A program made the position numbers and the translations under genes. The notes beneath the pieces were generated by a model. The model was not told the DNA's origin and made no database searches. It was given only the letters and a program-made list of their open reading frames with translations. DNA of 64,000 bases from the NCBI GenBank assembly GCA_903813345.2, contig CAIIXF020000001.1, forward strand, positions 34,439,366 through 34,503,365, read 5' to 3'. Below are positions 1-10,143 of this stretch, one piece after another. This DNA is from Owenia fusiformis. Taxonomy: Eukaryota; Annelida; Polychaeta; Sabellida; Oweniidae. Position 1 is the stretch's first letter. Every line of letters starts with the position of its first letter.

Positions 1-690
1 TTTATGCACACGTGCAACAAATCCAGCAATTTTATTAGTCAAAATTTTTAAGATACATGCGCAATTAATAATCGTGGCCAATCATAGGACTCGTACAGAT
101 AACTGTAGCAACTAGTGATTGTCCTATCACAGGCCTTGTACTATTTCAATCGAAAATCAACTTCCGGAAAAGAAACTTCAAAAAAATATTGTATTTCCTT
201 TAGAAATAGAATATCCTTCGATTATTTAGCGGCTTTTGACCAATTTAAAGGCTGAAGGTAGGTTCTTTTTCCAAGTCTATCAATTTTGTTAATGAAAACA
301 CAGGACTTTGTGTCCAGGGGACAGATCATTAAATTTTTTTGGAGTCCCTTCATCAAAATCCGGGTCCTCTTAATGTTAAGAATGCACTACTGAAAGCCCT
401 GTTAAAAAATATCAGGGTCGTAATGACACAAGAACAAAAAATGCACCTGTACTGATAGTTAAATCATCAAACATCTAATAAAAACAGACTTGCTATACAG
501 TATTTTGAAATTCGCCATTTTGACCCATCAGATTTTGAACCACATCCACTTTTTTGCCAGTCTAGATTACATTATTAAACTTGGGGAGATGAAAGTATGG
601 ATCATGATTTGGGGCACTGCATACTGACTGTGGTCATTATATACTCATTATTTCTAACACATGGTACCTGACAATACATAAGTACAAGTA
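1..690. other. AT-rich sequence without recognised features
   Basis: No coding region, RNA gene or clear repeat structure was recognised here. The sequence is AT-rich and has frequent stops in all frames. Confidence 0.5.
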
Positions 691-1565
691 CAGGGTTGTA
701 AAAAAATGGCAACCCTAATTTTTCCACATATCTTTGTCATCTTAGACATTTCGCCCTGATATTTGGCACACATGTACATAATTCAATTTCGTACTAGACT
801 ATATGTTATTTCATGAACATTGGACTGATAGTCCCAATGTTACAGCACTTTAAACAAGGTGCCCCAGTTGGCCAACATTGTGCTGTAAGCAAACCTGTCA
901 ATGACAAACTGCATTCCTCAGCAAGTATGACCTGAATGACACATGTGATCTTAATTTTGAGGTCAAATATTGTTCTGGTGTTATTACCCTACATGCTATC
1001 TTTGGGATATCCCCACTGGTAAAGATTAAATGGGGGCATATCTTGGCTATGGGGTGCCCATTATTTGGTCATTGAAGTGGTCCCAATGCCATTATAGTGC
1101 ACCATTGGGTGTATCGGGTATGGTTCTGTCTTGTTGGAATCACTGCTGCTACCTATCAACCCCCTGAGTTTACCTAAAGTCCCCAAGAACTTCATGGGAA
1201 TCACAAAATAGAGTTTGATGTTTAAAGTTATTGCACATCCGTAAGCATCATCAAAGGTAAAGGACCCTATCTTCTGAGAACACACTACTTCATCAAGTGC
1301 TTGGCTCCCCAAGAATACATAATTGTTAGAGTTTACCAGTGCATCAAGTTGGAATAACAGACCAGTTCAGACAGCCCAAAATTAGCCATATGGGGCATGT
1401 TGCTTAAAATGCAGTTATATTGTGACTATCAGTCCGATGGTCATAAAATATGGTAGGTTGGTAGGAAATTGAATGATGTACAAATGTGTAAAATATCAGG
1501 GAGTTATTTCTTAGAATGACAAAGATATTAGGAAAAACTAGGGTTGCCGTTTTTTGTACACCCTG
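691..1565. mobile_element. Long terminal-inverted-repeat element flanked by TA (mariner-like, non-autonomous)
   Basis: The left end reads CAGGGTTGTAAAAAAATGGC and the right end, read on the other strand, CAGGGTGTACAAAAAACGGC. Both continue inward with matching sequence (AACCCTA.TTTTTCC, ATCTTTGTCAT). Further matching blocks (CCCTGATATTT, ACATGTACAT, GGACTGATAGTCC) extend the imperfect inverted repeat to roughly 150 bases per side. A TA dinucleotide flanks each end, as expected for Tc1/mariner target duplication. The interior has an open frame of 83 codons on the minus strand that matches nothing I recognise, and no transposase is visible. I infer a non-autonomous or foldback element; the superfamily rests on TA alone. 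Confidence 0.7.
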
Positions 1566-1834
1566 TATTCTAATGAAGTCTCAGTTTTTTATTCTAAGAT
1601 TATTAATCCTCTAAAATGTGAAACAATCTTCAGGCTCTTCTGAAAGAAGGCATGCCTCCGAGAATAATTTGGAAACTTAGACCCTCTCTGGTGCATTCTG
1701 AGAATATCTCTGAGAGCCATATTTGCATCATTAAATACAAATCTCTAAAGAATAGTTTTTCTCTGGAAAGGGGGCGGGGGATTGTCCCCAATACCCCTTC
1801 CCCTTTGAACAAGCTTGATCTTTAATAGTAATAC
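1566..1834. other. Unassigned sequence
   Basis: No feature recognised. It separates two inverted-repeat elements. Confidence 0.4.
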
Positions 1835-2373
1835 CACAGGGTACCAACTTATATGGCAACTATACGGGATGTATCGAAACCAATATGTACCGCAAAACCG
1901 TTAATTTGAATTTTACCAGGTGTTTGAAGATCAAGAATTGTGAGTCTCATACTGCACCGTTTTTCTTCAAAGTTGCGCCATTAAAAGCAAAACAAAAATG
2001 CCTCTATGTCGGTTTAGGATTTTCTGAGAATTTTCAGTCTCAGCACCCTAAAAATTATTTGTAAGAGTTATGCTATGGTACAAATCACAGAAATCAGCAT
2101 TAAAAGATCTATAATTTTGTCAATTCAGATTTTAAAATTCAGGAATCTCAATATAAAATCAGTGCTAAAATAATTCTGTTTTGTAAAAAATCCAAATCCG
2201 CCTTCTTGAATTTTGATGTCACAATGACACTCATTTACATATTCCCATTTTTCAAAAAAACATGTATATATGGGTCTATTAGCAATTCAAAATGATATAT
2301 AACTTATTCTAGGTGAAAATATTGAGATGGTATGTATATTCAAATTAAATGGTGTGTAGCGAAAATATCAAAA

Positions 2374-2700
2374 CTAGAAAAACAGCAACTCCACAGAGTA
2401 GCAAATCCCATCGAACAAAACATATTTTGATTATTAGTGGCCATCTATTTACCAGTGTAGATCCTTTGTCCCTAAGCATCAGCATATAAAATTTGAACCA
2501 TATCCGTCAACTAGTATTTGAGTTATCAATGATTACAGTTTTCATGAAAAATGGCCACCATTTTGAAATTTAGCTGCCATCTTGAAAATCCTTTCTTGAA
2601 CAAATCTACTTTTTCCCTAGGCACCATTAAATAAAATTTGAACCAAATATGTGCACTGGTATTTGAGTTATCAAAGATTACATTTTTCTTTTACACCATA
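2374..2700 (+). repeat. Family A repeat, truncated
   Basis: It begins with the family A head (CTAGAAAAACAGC) and the ACTC-CACA-GAGT hairpin followed by AGCAAATCCC. It then has two internal units with TTTGAGTTATCAA and ATGGCCACCATTTTGAAATT. It lacks the (GGAC)n tract and the GGTGGGAT tail, so it is 3'-truncated. Confidence 0.75.
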
Positions 2701-2888
2701 TTTGTGGCCTTAAAATACTAATAATTCGATGTTGAATGTCAATCGTAGGCAAAGTTTTTTTTACCGATTTTAACCCTTTCAACGAAAGGCAAGCAAACAA
2801 ATTGGGCATGACCGTCTCCTCTCGATTTTTAGTTAATGAAAACACAGAATGAAATCCTGTGCTAAGGGCTGATGTGAAAAAGTCAGTC

Positions 2889-2959
2889 CACCCCAGTGGG
2901 GATCGAACCCACGACCCCTCGCTTTCCGGGCAAATGCTCTACCACTGAGCTACAGCATG
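2889..2959 (-). tRNA. tRNA-like sequence (possible tRNA-derived SINE head or pseudogene)
   Basis: Read on the minus strand it gives a near-complete cloverleaf of 71 nt. It has an A-box-like GTAGCTCAGTGGTAGAGC, an anticodon stem TTTGC/GCGAG (two wobble pairs) with loop CCGGAAA, and a perfect GTGGG/CCCAC T-stem enclosing TTCGATC (B box). The acceptor stem CATGCTG/TGGGGTG has one mismatch plus wobbles. The anticodon would be GGA (Ser), but position 33 is C instead of the near-universal U and there is no long variable arm as expected for tRNA-Ser. I therefore favour a pseudogene or SINE head. It lies directly next to a family B copy. Confidence 0.55.
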
Positions 2960-2983
2960 TAGCGTACAATTTCGAAATAAAAA

Positions 2984-3445
2984 CTAGAACAACGGCAATG
3001 CCAAAGTGTAGCGAATCCCACTGAATAGAAATAGCTGCCATTTTTATATACGAAATATATAGCAAATATCATAAAATAACACCCATAAGAAAGGCCACAA
3101 TTTTCAAAATGTTTGATCACTAGCCAAGTTGTCATCAGAAGAAGAAATATGCTTTTAAGTAGCCACATATAAAATTTTAAAAAAATCGCCAATGCTGGCC
3201 ATTTTTCAAAATAGCCAACTACTCCCCAAAGTTTTATTATTAGACAATGTGCCATGCTTAAAGTATTCACATATCAAATATGAACAAAATCGCTCCAAAA
3301 CTTTTTGAGTTATAGTAAAAAATGTAAAAATGACAGCCATTTTTCAAAATGGCCGCCTACTATGCGAAGTGTCATGAGACAGTGTGCAAGGCTCATGAGT
3401 ATTCACATACCAAATATGAACAAAATCGCTCCACTACACCTGGTA
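2984..3445 (+). repeat. Family B repeat, truncated
   Basis: Head CTAGAACAACGGCAATGCC is followed by TAGCGAATCCCACTGAA, then degenerate units with TTTTTCAAAATGGCCGCC, GTGTCATGAGACAGTGTGC and ACCAAATATGAACAAAATCG. The (GGAC)n tract and tail are absent. The short open frames here on the minus strand are translations of the repeat and not genes. Confidence 0.7.
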
Positions 3446-3899
3446 GGTTTAAAATTCAAATAAACAGTTTTGCGAGACATAGTGGTTAACGTCCCCTATA
3501 GAGTAAGACTGGCGAAATAACTAGACTTGTAGTTGAAAGATATGAAAATTTGGGGACCAACTGGGGACCAAAACGCCCCTAGAACGAGGAACTTTGTACA
3601 CTTAAAAATGCACTGACAGAGAGGCATTTTTGTTTTACTTTTAAGGGCACAAATTTCAAAAACCTGGTAGCAGTTTAAAATTCAAATTAACAGTTTTGCG
3701 GGACAAAGTGGTTTCGATATGTCCCATATAGTTGGTACCCCGTGAATACATGTATTCGGCCTACTCACTCTATGTCAGTTTCATCCAGAAAAAGAGTCCC
3801 CAGTTTACATGATCTGTGTGTTTCAAAACATAGTCCTAAAACAACATCATCCACCAGTTCATCCATGACAGAATTGAGAGTCCTCTGAAAAGAAAAAGT

Positions 3900-4277
3900 A
3901 TAAATGATAAGATAAGATAGTACTTTATTGTTCCGTATCTCCTTCCGGAGTATTGGTCATTTAAAATAAAGAAACATGCATACATAGAATAAAGGTACAA
4001 TATATATGGTTGTTTACAATGAGGAAACATGCATACAAAGACACAAAGGGTATAGTAATATTTATGAGCAGTATATATATGAGATAATCATATTGCTTGC
4101 TTACTTGGCATCACCTTTCTTTTGGAACCATTTCAGTAAATCATTTTTATTTCTCAGTATTTTATGAGTGTCAACAGTAAGGTTCATTTTGTTTAGGAAT
4201 TCACCCCATGGATTCATTAGTTCATTATCGTGGCTCATAAGTAAATAACTAAATAGCTGTTTGTTATTAAAGATATG
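3900..4277 (-). pseudogene. LINE 3'-end fragment (C-terminal coding remnant plus GATAA-tailed 3' UTR)
   Basis: On the minus strand, an open segment from about 4277 to the stop at 4101-4103 encodes residues such as QLFSYLLMSHDNELMNPWG and a lysine-rich end NKNDLLKWFQKKGDAK. This is the style of the extreme C-terminus of several invertebrate LINEs, inferred from general likeness only. Downstream lies a UTR-like stretch that ends near 3900 with ATAAAGTACTATCTTATC repeats on the minus strand; GATAAGATAAGATA tails are common at invertebrate LINE 3' ends. A stop upstream and the missing RT show heavy 5' truncation. Confidence 0.45.
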
Positions 4278-4613
4278 CTATACAGATATGTAGGTCAGTA
4301 TTACATAATCGTGAAATGAATAAGTCTGAATATATCATTGGTCAGAAAACACTAAAACCTGCTTGAAACTGTAAAAGTTTATACACTCTATTCCACACTG
4401 TATAGAAATAAAATGACTTACACTATAAGTAACTGTGAGCCAATCATTGCATAGAAAAAACTTTATGCACTGTTTATAAGATTCACTGAGACAAGTGGGT
4501 CAATACTTCGTGTACTTTATGTGCTCTCACACAATTACCTTCCCTTGCATAAAGTTGCTGTACAGTTATATGTAACTGAATATTGTATATTCATCACAAA
4601 CAACCTTAGCAAA
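4278..4613. other. Unassigned sequence upstream of a candidate exon
   Basis: No repeat or gene recognised. If the exon at 4614 is real, this would hold its promoter and 5' UTR, but no core promoter element is convincing. Confidence 0.3.
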
Positions 4614-4713
4614 ATGATGGTTCGACGAAACAGACGGTTCGCTAAAACCAATAAACCAGGCAATTCAGGCCAATTTGGAAAGAAACAAGATAGCGTGATA
4701 GCGAATGAGGATA
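4614..4713 (+). CDS. Candidate first coding exon, basic N-terminus, unidentified protein
   Basis: ATG at 4614 opens a 100-nt segment that begins MMVRRNRRFAKTNKPGNSGQ and ends after ...DSVIANED at a consensus donor (ATA|GTAAGTG). The peptide is Arg/Lys/Asn/Gln-rich and low in hydrophobic residues, like a nuclear or nucleolar protein N-terminus. It is out of character with the surrounding repeats. The frame also runs upstream from 4521, but the paired ATGs at 4614/4617 are a more natural start. No downstream exon could be identified. Function unknown; it could also be a chance ORF or an element's exon. Confidence 0.35.
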
Positions 4714-5074
4714 GTAAGTGAAATATATTTTGCAAAGGTCAGCTTGTAAACTACTGGGTAACCCTAAATGATGAGAAATATGTACAAAATATGTTTTGCA
4801 TGATTTATTCATATCCCAATGATTTAACTCCTTCACTGCATCTAATAAGGTATATAGATACTAATTACGGGACATTTAGGAATTAAGTGACTAGACCAAA
4901 GCAAGCATGTTTGAGATTTTAATGATTTTAAATAAATTACCACTTCATTATTTGCTTTTAGACATTCAATCAGTTTTATTTGTCCAACAAACCATATTCA
5001 CAATTGTTCAATCCAACGAAGATTAGGGGATAAGCTAAGAGACCCCTCCATTTGTCCGTCCATCCATCCTTCAA
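4714..5074. other. Unassigned sequence (intron-like if the exon is real)
   Basis: AT-rich, no recognisable feature. The last 40 bases hold a short GTCCGTCCATCC tract next to the family B head. Confidence 0.3.
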
Positions 5075-5460
5075 CTAGACAACAGCAACACCAAAGTGTA
5101 GCAAATCCCATCGAACAGCCATGGCTGGCATTTTTTTTACAAACAAAGTATACAGCAAAAATGGCAGCCATTTTTCAAAATGGCCACCTTCTACCAAAAG
5201 TGTCATTAGACAGTGTGCCACGCTTATAGTATTCACGCATCAAATATGAACAAAATCGCTCTACTACTTTTCGAGTTATAGTAAAATACGTTAAAAGGAC
5301 GGCCATTTTTCAAAATGGCTGCCTTCTACCAAAAGTGTCATTAGACAGTGTGCCATGCTTATAGTATTCATATACCAAATATGAACAAAATCGCTCGACT
5401 ACTTTTCGAGTTACAGCAAAAATCGTAAAATAACGAGTAAAGGCCGCCATAGTTCAATTC
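5075..5460 (+). repeat. Family B repeat
   Basis: The head CTAGACAACAGCAACACC carries the hairpin ACAC-CAAA-GTGT (5088-5099), followed by AGCAAATCCCATCGAACAGCC. Two to three internal units follow, with TTTTTCAAAATGGCCACC, GTGTCATTAGACAGTGTGCC and ATGAACAAAATCGCTC. The copy ends without a (GGAC)n tail. A short GTCCGTCCATCC stretch lies just upstream of the head. Confidence 0.8.
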
Positions 5461-6300
5461 TTTGAAGCAAATGATTCTAAAAGTACAACATATCTTTGAA
5501 AAAATATCATTCTGTTAAGTGAAATTGTAAAAAATATTTTGCAATGTGTGAAATTGAATTAAAGCACATGATTCAATGAATAGTGGATGCTTCAATTCAC
5601 TTATGTCTTCTAGTCTAGGCTTTGAATTTGGACTACCACCCTCGTTCATAGTCTAGAATCAGGACATATGTTAAATTTAATCATCTACAATGCATTGAGT
5701 CATTGGCTTAAATCCTATAATATAATATGCCTATCAATATAATATGTAATTATTTAAGTATCATCTCAATGCTTTAATTTTAATAGAATTATTTTAATAT
5801 TTTACTAACTGTATAATATGTAGTTTGCATTACTGTTGATAAATAAATAAATGATTGCACTGTTCAGTAAAGAAATATAGCAATTGTGTTATTTAAACTG
5901 ACTATACACTATAGAAATGATTTTCATTGAAAAATCAAATCAGTACCAAAATTATGGTTACCCTGTAGTAGTGAAAGGCACATTAGAAATGAATATCACC
6001 CCCTTCAATCTATTTTTACAGGTTTTTATGATTATTTCAGATTTTTCTATAGTTTGCGTAACCAGGACGGTGAATTTTCTTCATTTTTCATCAAACATTT
6101 CGTCTTACCAATATTTATTATATCTGTCAATTTTATCAAAATCGCGCCGCTACGTTTGAAAATAATTCAAATTATGTAGTTTTTCCCATTGAGCTCCATT
6201 ATAAAAATGGAATTTTCAAACTTAATATTTTAAAATTCTACGTGGTGAAAAGTTGCATATTGAGTAGTTAGTTAATGTTATGGTGTTAAAAATTCAAAAC
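5461..6300. other. AT-rich sequence without recognised features
   Basis: The short plus-strand open frame at 5917-6159 (80 codons) shows no recognisable motif. Its composition matches its surroundings. Confidence 0.4.
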
Positions 6301-6304
6301 AAAA

Positions 6305-6846
6305 AGGAATAAAGAAAAAATGCCACAGAGCAGTCTCAATAGAGTATCTTTAAATTGTATAAACTGTTCTTTAATCTGTCTTATACCAAAAATAAAGTCT
6401 TTACGTATATTTATAAGTTTTTCATAGTTGCATTCGAAGAGTACATGGTACTCATCATCAATTTCTTTGGAGTCACATAAATAGCAATATCACTTTTCTT
6501 TTGCAATTTTGAATCTCCTTTTATAGGAAAGTTATGACATGAGATCCTAGTCCTTGTTATAGCCTTTCTGTGGGAATCATTATTAATATTAAGGTATTTC
6601 TCTTGTTTATACATTTTCTTTACTGTTCTATACACTCTGGTTTTAGATGGTATATTTTCAGCTACATTAATTTTTTTAAAGAAAAGTTCTTGATATTTAT
6701 TAAATAATTTGTTTTTCAAGGTTTTGATTAATATGCTTGCATCTGTTTGATCAAAACTATCTTTATCTTCGATAAAAGTTGATATTCCACAGAATTCACA
6801 GATAGCCTTTACAACAGTATAATAATTCGAGGTATTGTTGGCAATA
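6305..6846 (-). pseudogene. C-terminal part of a split LINE ORF2-like protein (CCHC-type knuckle)
   Basis: On the minus strand the reading continues from the 9339-10073 segment in frame after removal of the 6847-9338 insertion. The segment encodes a basic C-terminal region with ARG-rich KAITRTRISCHNFPI, typical of the stretch before the final zinc knuckle of LINE ORF2. A frameshift near 6485 is needed to read the Cys-His cluster CYLCDSKEIDDEYHVLFEC. So the copy is dead. Confidence 0.6.
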
Positions 6847-6910
6847 GAGAGATTTCGCACCTAGTTAAAGTACAAATTATAACGTATACTTATACTTATA
6901 GGTAAACGTA

Positions 6911-7131
6911 CAAGGTGTTTCATAATGTGAGCTTTTCGTCAGGAAAGATCTTCTCGGACTGTAATAAATACAGGTCAAAGGGATGCCATTTGTACTTTCT
7001 TGAATTGTAGCATGTTTAGTTGATTCAAATGTGTTTGTCTAGAATAAAATAGGCTCATATATAGTACATACGTTATAGACCCATCTCTTCTCAAATTGAC
7101 TTTTTGGAGATGCTCGTTATGAAACACCCTG
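6911..7131. mobile_element. 221-bp mariner-like MITE
   Basis: Terminal repeats are CAAGGTGTTTCATAA (left) and, on the other strand at the right end, CAGGGTGTTTCATAA. Matching continues weakly (GTGAGCTTTTC / CGAGCATCTCC). TA dinucleotides flank both ends (6909-6910, 7132-7133). No coding capacity. Confidence 0.75.
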
Positions 7132-7134
7132 TAT

Positions 7135-7992
7135 CAGAGATCACGATAGTTGAAAAAACTTGTTAGCCATTGTGGCTAAATCTTCCAAAATATTTTTAGC
7201 CAACCAAAATATGAATTAGCCATTTTGAAAAACCGTAAAAAAGGGAATTCGCAATAGAGGTGTCACGGTCCAAGAAAATTTCGGTACGGTACGGAACGGT
7301 ACAAATGGTCTCAACACGTTACTTTCGGGACGGGACGGGACAGAACATTAAAAATGATGAAATGTCTGATGATGACAGTTTCACTTTTCAAAATCATATT
7401 CAGGAATAAAAAAACGTCCATTGAAATTGATTGTAAAGCATCTGCCGCGAATGTGATCGGCATTTCACATAGTCTGCACGGTGTAATATTACCAATTCGT
7501 TTACCTTGTGATATCGGAGTCCCAAAATACTTCCCAACTGCCGACTTTTTCGACTTAGATGCCGGCTCGATTTTTCAATTTCTTTCCTACATCCGGCATA
7601 CTGATAATGCACTAGATTTGCGAATGACGATGAAGAAATTTACGAACAAGCATTACCATCTACCTGAAATCGCGGGTCCGTTAATAACACTTTTCAATGC
7701 AAAGAAGTGTAATCTAGGTACGAGGTAAGTGAAAATATTTCAGAACGAAATCGGAGGTGTTCCTCGCTATTTATACACGTTTTTATGCATTTTAGTGAAG
7801 GAATCTATGTACCGATATTAACCCTTTCTGTCCCATGTCCCGAACCGAAGCATCTGGACCGAAATTCGGTCCAATATCGGGAAACCGTGACACCTCTAAT
7901 TCGCCATAACTGCGAAATACCTTTACATATTTTTCGCCACCTTTTTCGAAAATTCGCAATTGGCGAATGGCGAACGTCTACCGTGATCTCTG
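7135..7992. mobile_element. hAT-like non-autonomous element with 7-bp TSD
   Basis: The left end is CAGAGATCACGATAG, and the right end on the other strand is CAGAGATCACGGTAG. The flanks carry CCTGTAT at 7128-7134 and 7993-7999. The hAT superfamily normally makes 8-bp duplications, so the assignment is tentative. It is interrupted by the element at 7255-7898; its own sequence is only about 200 bp and includes repeated TTAGCCA/AATTCGC motifs. Confidence 0.65.
7255..7898. mobile_element. hAT-like non-autonomous element with 8-bp TSD
   Basis: Terminal inverted repeats TAGAGGTGTCACGGT (left) and, on the other strand, TAGAGGTGTCACGGT (right) are of the TAGRGGTGTMACGGT type common in animal hAT elements. 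The flanks are ATTCGCAA (7247-7254) and ATTCGCCA (7899-7906), an 8-bp TSD with one difference. Inside, an open frame from 7354 to 7724 runs into a consensus donor CGAG|GTAAGT. The encoded peptide was not recognised. Confidence 0.8.
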
Positions 7993-8005
7993 CCTGTATG
8001 TCATA

Positions 8006-8779
8006 CAGACCCTAAGATTCAGAATAATTAATACAAGTCCTTTGGACTTGTAAGTGAAAATTTCATCCAAAAAAATACAAGCCAAATAAGGACTTGTAAA
8101 TTTTAAAGTTACAAGTCCAAAAAAATTTGGGAAATTTGGACACTTTCTCGCAAGTAATGCAAAACATTTTATCGCCTCTGTGAGCTAACCATGGTCTTCC
8201 AAATTCCCATTTGGGTAGATACTTCCGCTTTTTGGTCTTTTCCATATCATATATAAGAGTGGTTTCCGAAAAAATTGAGAGAAATACGAATATTTCAAAT
8301 ATATCAAAAGTAAAATTTCGAAAAAACACTGACAAAGGTACAAGAGAGGCGAATTCTGATTAGTTGTTACCACCGGAAGTTAGACAGATATGTAAATTTA
8401 AGCCAATGAGATCGCGGTTTACTAACGTGTTTTGGCTCGATATCCATCCCACAATTTAGTAGGCGAGAGAGACGGTTTTTGATTGGTAGCGGAAGTATTG
8501 CATATTTTTAAATTTAAACCAATTGGAATGCGGCTTACTTACATATGTTTGGATCGGCATCCACAGAAAAAAAAGAAAGAAAAGTTAGTTTCAAACTTTT
8601 TATTCATGATATTGCCACGACCAATATTGATGAATACAGTCAACAGCTGACAGTCAATCAGGGTAAGCTTATAGGTCGTTTTTTAATACGCCAGGGAGAC
8701 TTGTATTTTGAGAGGAAACACGCCAGCCGCTAAAACAAGGCGACGCTGGCGTCCTGGCGTGTGGGAATCTTAGGGTCTG
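8006..8779. mobile_element. hAT-like non-autonomous element with perfect 8-bp TSD
   Basis: The left end CAGACCCTAAGATTC is exactly complementary to the right end GAATCTTAGGGTCTG. ATGTCATA is duplicated at 7998-8005 and 8780-8787. The interior has a palindrome around ACAAGTCCTTTGGACTTGT. An open frame from 8545 (starting MFGSASTEKKERKVSF) meets a consensus donor at 8662|8663 (GTAAGC). No transposase domain is recognisable. Confidence 0.85.
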
Positions 8780-9338
8780 ATGTCATATGTTGAGCTACTG
8801 AATGGGTCGTTTCCAGGAATTGCTAGACTCTACTGGTTTGATTGGTGTTTCAAATTGATGGTTAAAGTATTTGATTGGATACTGTTCCCACTCAGCCAAT
8901 TAATTTTAAAAAATGCTTGTGGTCGATTGTTCCACACACATGTAGGCAAATCTTTATACGGAGATCCAACTGTACGTAAATATACCGTTTTGTAAGTTCA
9001 TTGAACTTATACTGATCATGAAAACATTGAAATAATCAACTTGTTTACGTAATGACTCACTTAAAAGAATCATGACTCCCTTTAAAGGATCGTGTTTATA
9101 ATACACTACAACTACAAGGACACGGAAGCAAGCATTTAATTATAATGTGCATAATCTACACGTGCAGATGACAGTGCATTCATAGTCTCTAGTTGATGGA
9201 GCTTTTCTATAACGGGAATAGTTATGTTCCATTAAGTACAATTTAAAATTGATTTTAGTAAATATAATAGTTCGACATGACCCTTTAAACTATACGTATA
9301 CGTATAAGTTGTACTTTCACTTATGTGCGAAATCTCTC

Positions 9339-10073
9339 TAATATCTAGAGTTGTTACTTTCGAAATCAGTGAAGTTTTGGGAGCTTTCCTAGCATGTACC
9401 CAATATTTTATGATCCCAATATAGATATTAATAAATAAGGGATACCTTCCCAATTCAGATTTAGCTAGTATGTTTGTACATATTTGAATTAACTTGTAGT
9501 ATGAATTTGCAAAATTTTGTATGCAGTTGTTCAAATGGGAGTTTGTCATTTAATAACATTTCTTCTATGGATTTAGATTTCCAATTAAATCCATATGCGC
9601 CCCATATCTCTGAGCCATATAATGATATTGGTTTTATGAGGGAATCATACAGCTTCATTTGTATCCTTACTGGCATTCTATAAAAACTTTGTTTAATAGC
9701 AAAATGAGCTTTCATTGCCTTACTATTCAGTAAATTCATGGCTGATACAAAAGAACCATTTTTCTTAAAGGTGATGCCAAGGTATACATAACTTTTAGTT
9801 TCAATAATCTTATTATTACCAAAATAAAATACATGGTTCATACTAGTGGTATTAAAGACCATAACTTTTGTTTTACTAAGATTAACCTGTAATTTCCAGT
9901 CAGAACAATACTTTCTAAATGCATTTAAGCAGTTCTGTAGGCAAGACTCTGATGAACTCATAAGTACAATATCATCGCCAAAGGCCAGAAAGTTTGTGGA
10001 TATATCATCTTATCGTATAGCTTTACATTTTTTCTTACATAAGTATGATTCTAAATCATGTATGATTATATTA
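9339..10073 (-). pseudogene. LINE reverse transcriptase fragment (palm motif C to thumb)
   Basis: On the minus strand the segment reads LAFGDDIVL, the RT motif C with the two catalytic aspartates (the first position is G instead of the usual A). It is followed by WKLQVNLSKTKVMVF and YLGITFKKNGSF, which are motif D/E and thumb signatures of LINE RT. KLYDSLIKPISLYGSEIWG is also typical. Upstream, IIIHDLESYL resembles the motif B-C linker, but a stop intervenes near 10015. The copy is 5'-truncated at about 10073. It continues at 6846 beyond the mariner-like insertion. The clade is uncertain. Confidence 0.75.
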
Positions 10074-10097
10074 TAAATGCACAAATAATAAATCCTG

Positions 10098-10143
10098 CCT
10101 AATCTGAACACTACTGGGACCAGCTAAAAGTGTTCAGATTAGG
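10098..10143. other. 15-bp perfect hairpin
   Basis: CCTAATCTGAACACT pairs exactly with AGTGTTCAGATTAGG across a 16-base loop. The function is unknown; it may be the fused ends of a small foldback element. Confidence 0.6.

Larger units (their letters stand above)
1835..3744. mobile_element. Inverted-repeat element with GGGTACCAACT ends, filled by other repeats
   Basis: Near 1837 the sequence reads CAGGGTACCAACTTATATGG. The reverse complement at about 3744 reads CACGGGGTACCAACTATATG. Inward matches include ATCGAAACCA, CCCGCAAAAC/ACCGCAAAAC, GTTAATTTGAATTTTA, and the run AAAACAAAAATGCCTCT. The arms are imperfect, about 130-170 bases. The interior holds a family A fragment, a tRNA-like sequence and a family B fragment. 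No TSD was convincing. No transposase is visible. Confidence 0.5.
6847..9338. mobile_element. Mariner-like TIR element (TA TSD) inserted in a LINE and carrying four nested insertions
   Basis: The ends are GAGAGATTTCGCAC at 6847 and GTGCGAAATCTCTC ending at 9338. Similarity continues inward (AAGTACAA, TTATA, CGTATAC). A TA flanks each side (6845-6846 and 9339-9340). Excising the element plus one TA restores the interrupted LINE reading frame across the junction. The nested elements are at 6911-7131, 7135-7992 (itself holding 7255-7898) and 8006-8779. Without them the host element is only about 0.6 kb, so it was a small non-autonomous element. No transposase is visible. Confidence 0.75.

Noticed and set aside
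1061-1312. 83-codon minus-strand frame
   Set aside because: Lies in a non-autonomous inverted-repeat element and has no recognisable motif.
6411-6860. 149-codon minus-strand frame as an independent gene
   Set aside because: Its ATG lies in the inserted element's end; the body is the C-terminal continuation of the LINE, with a frameshift near 6485.
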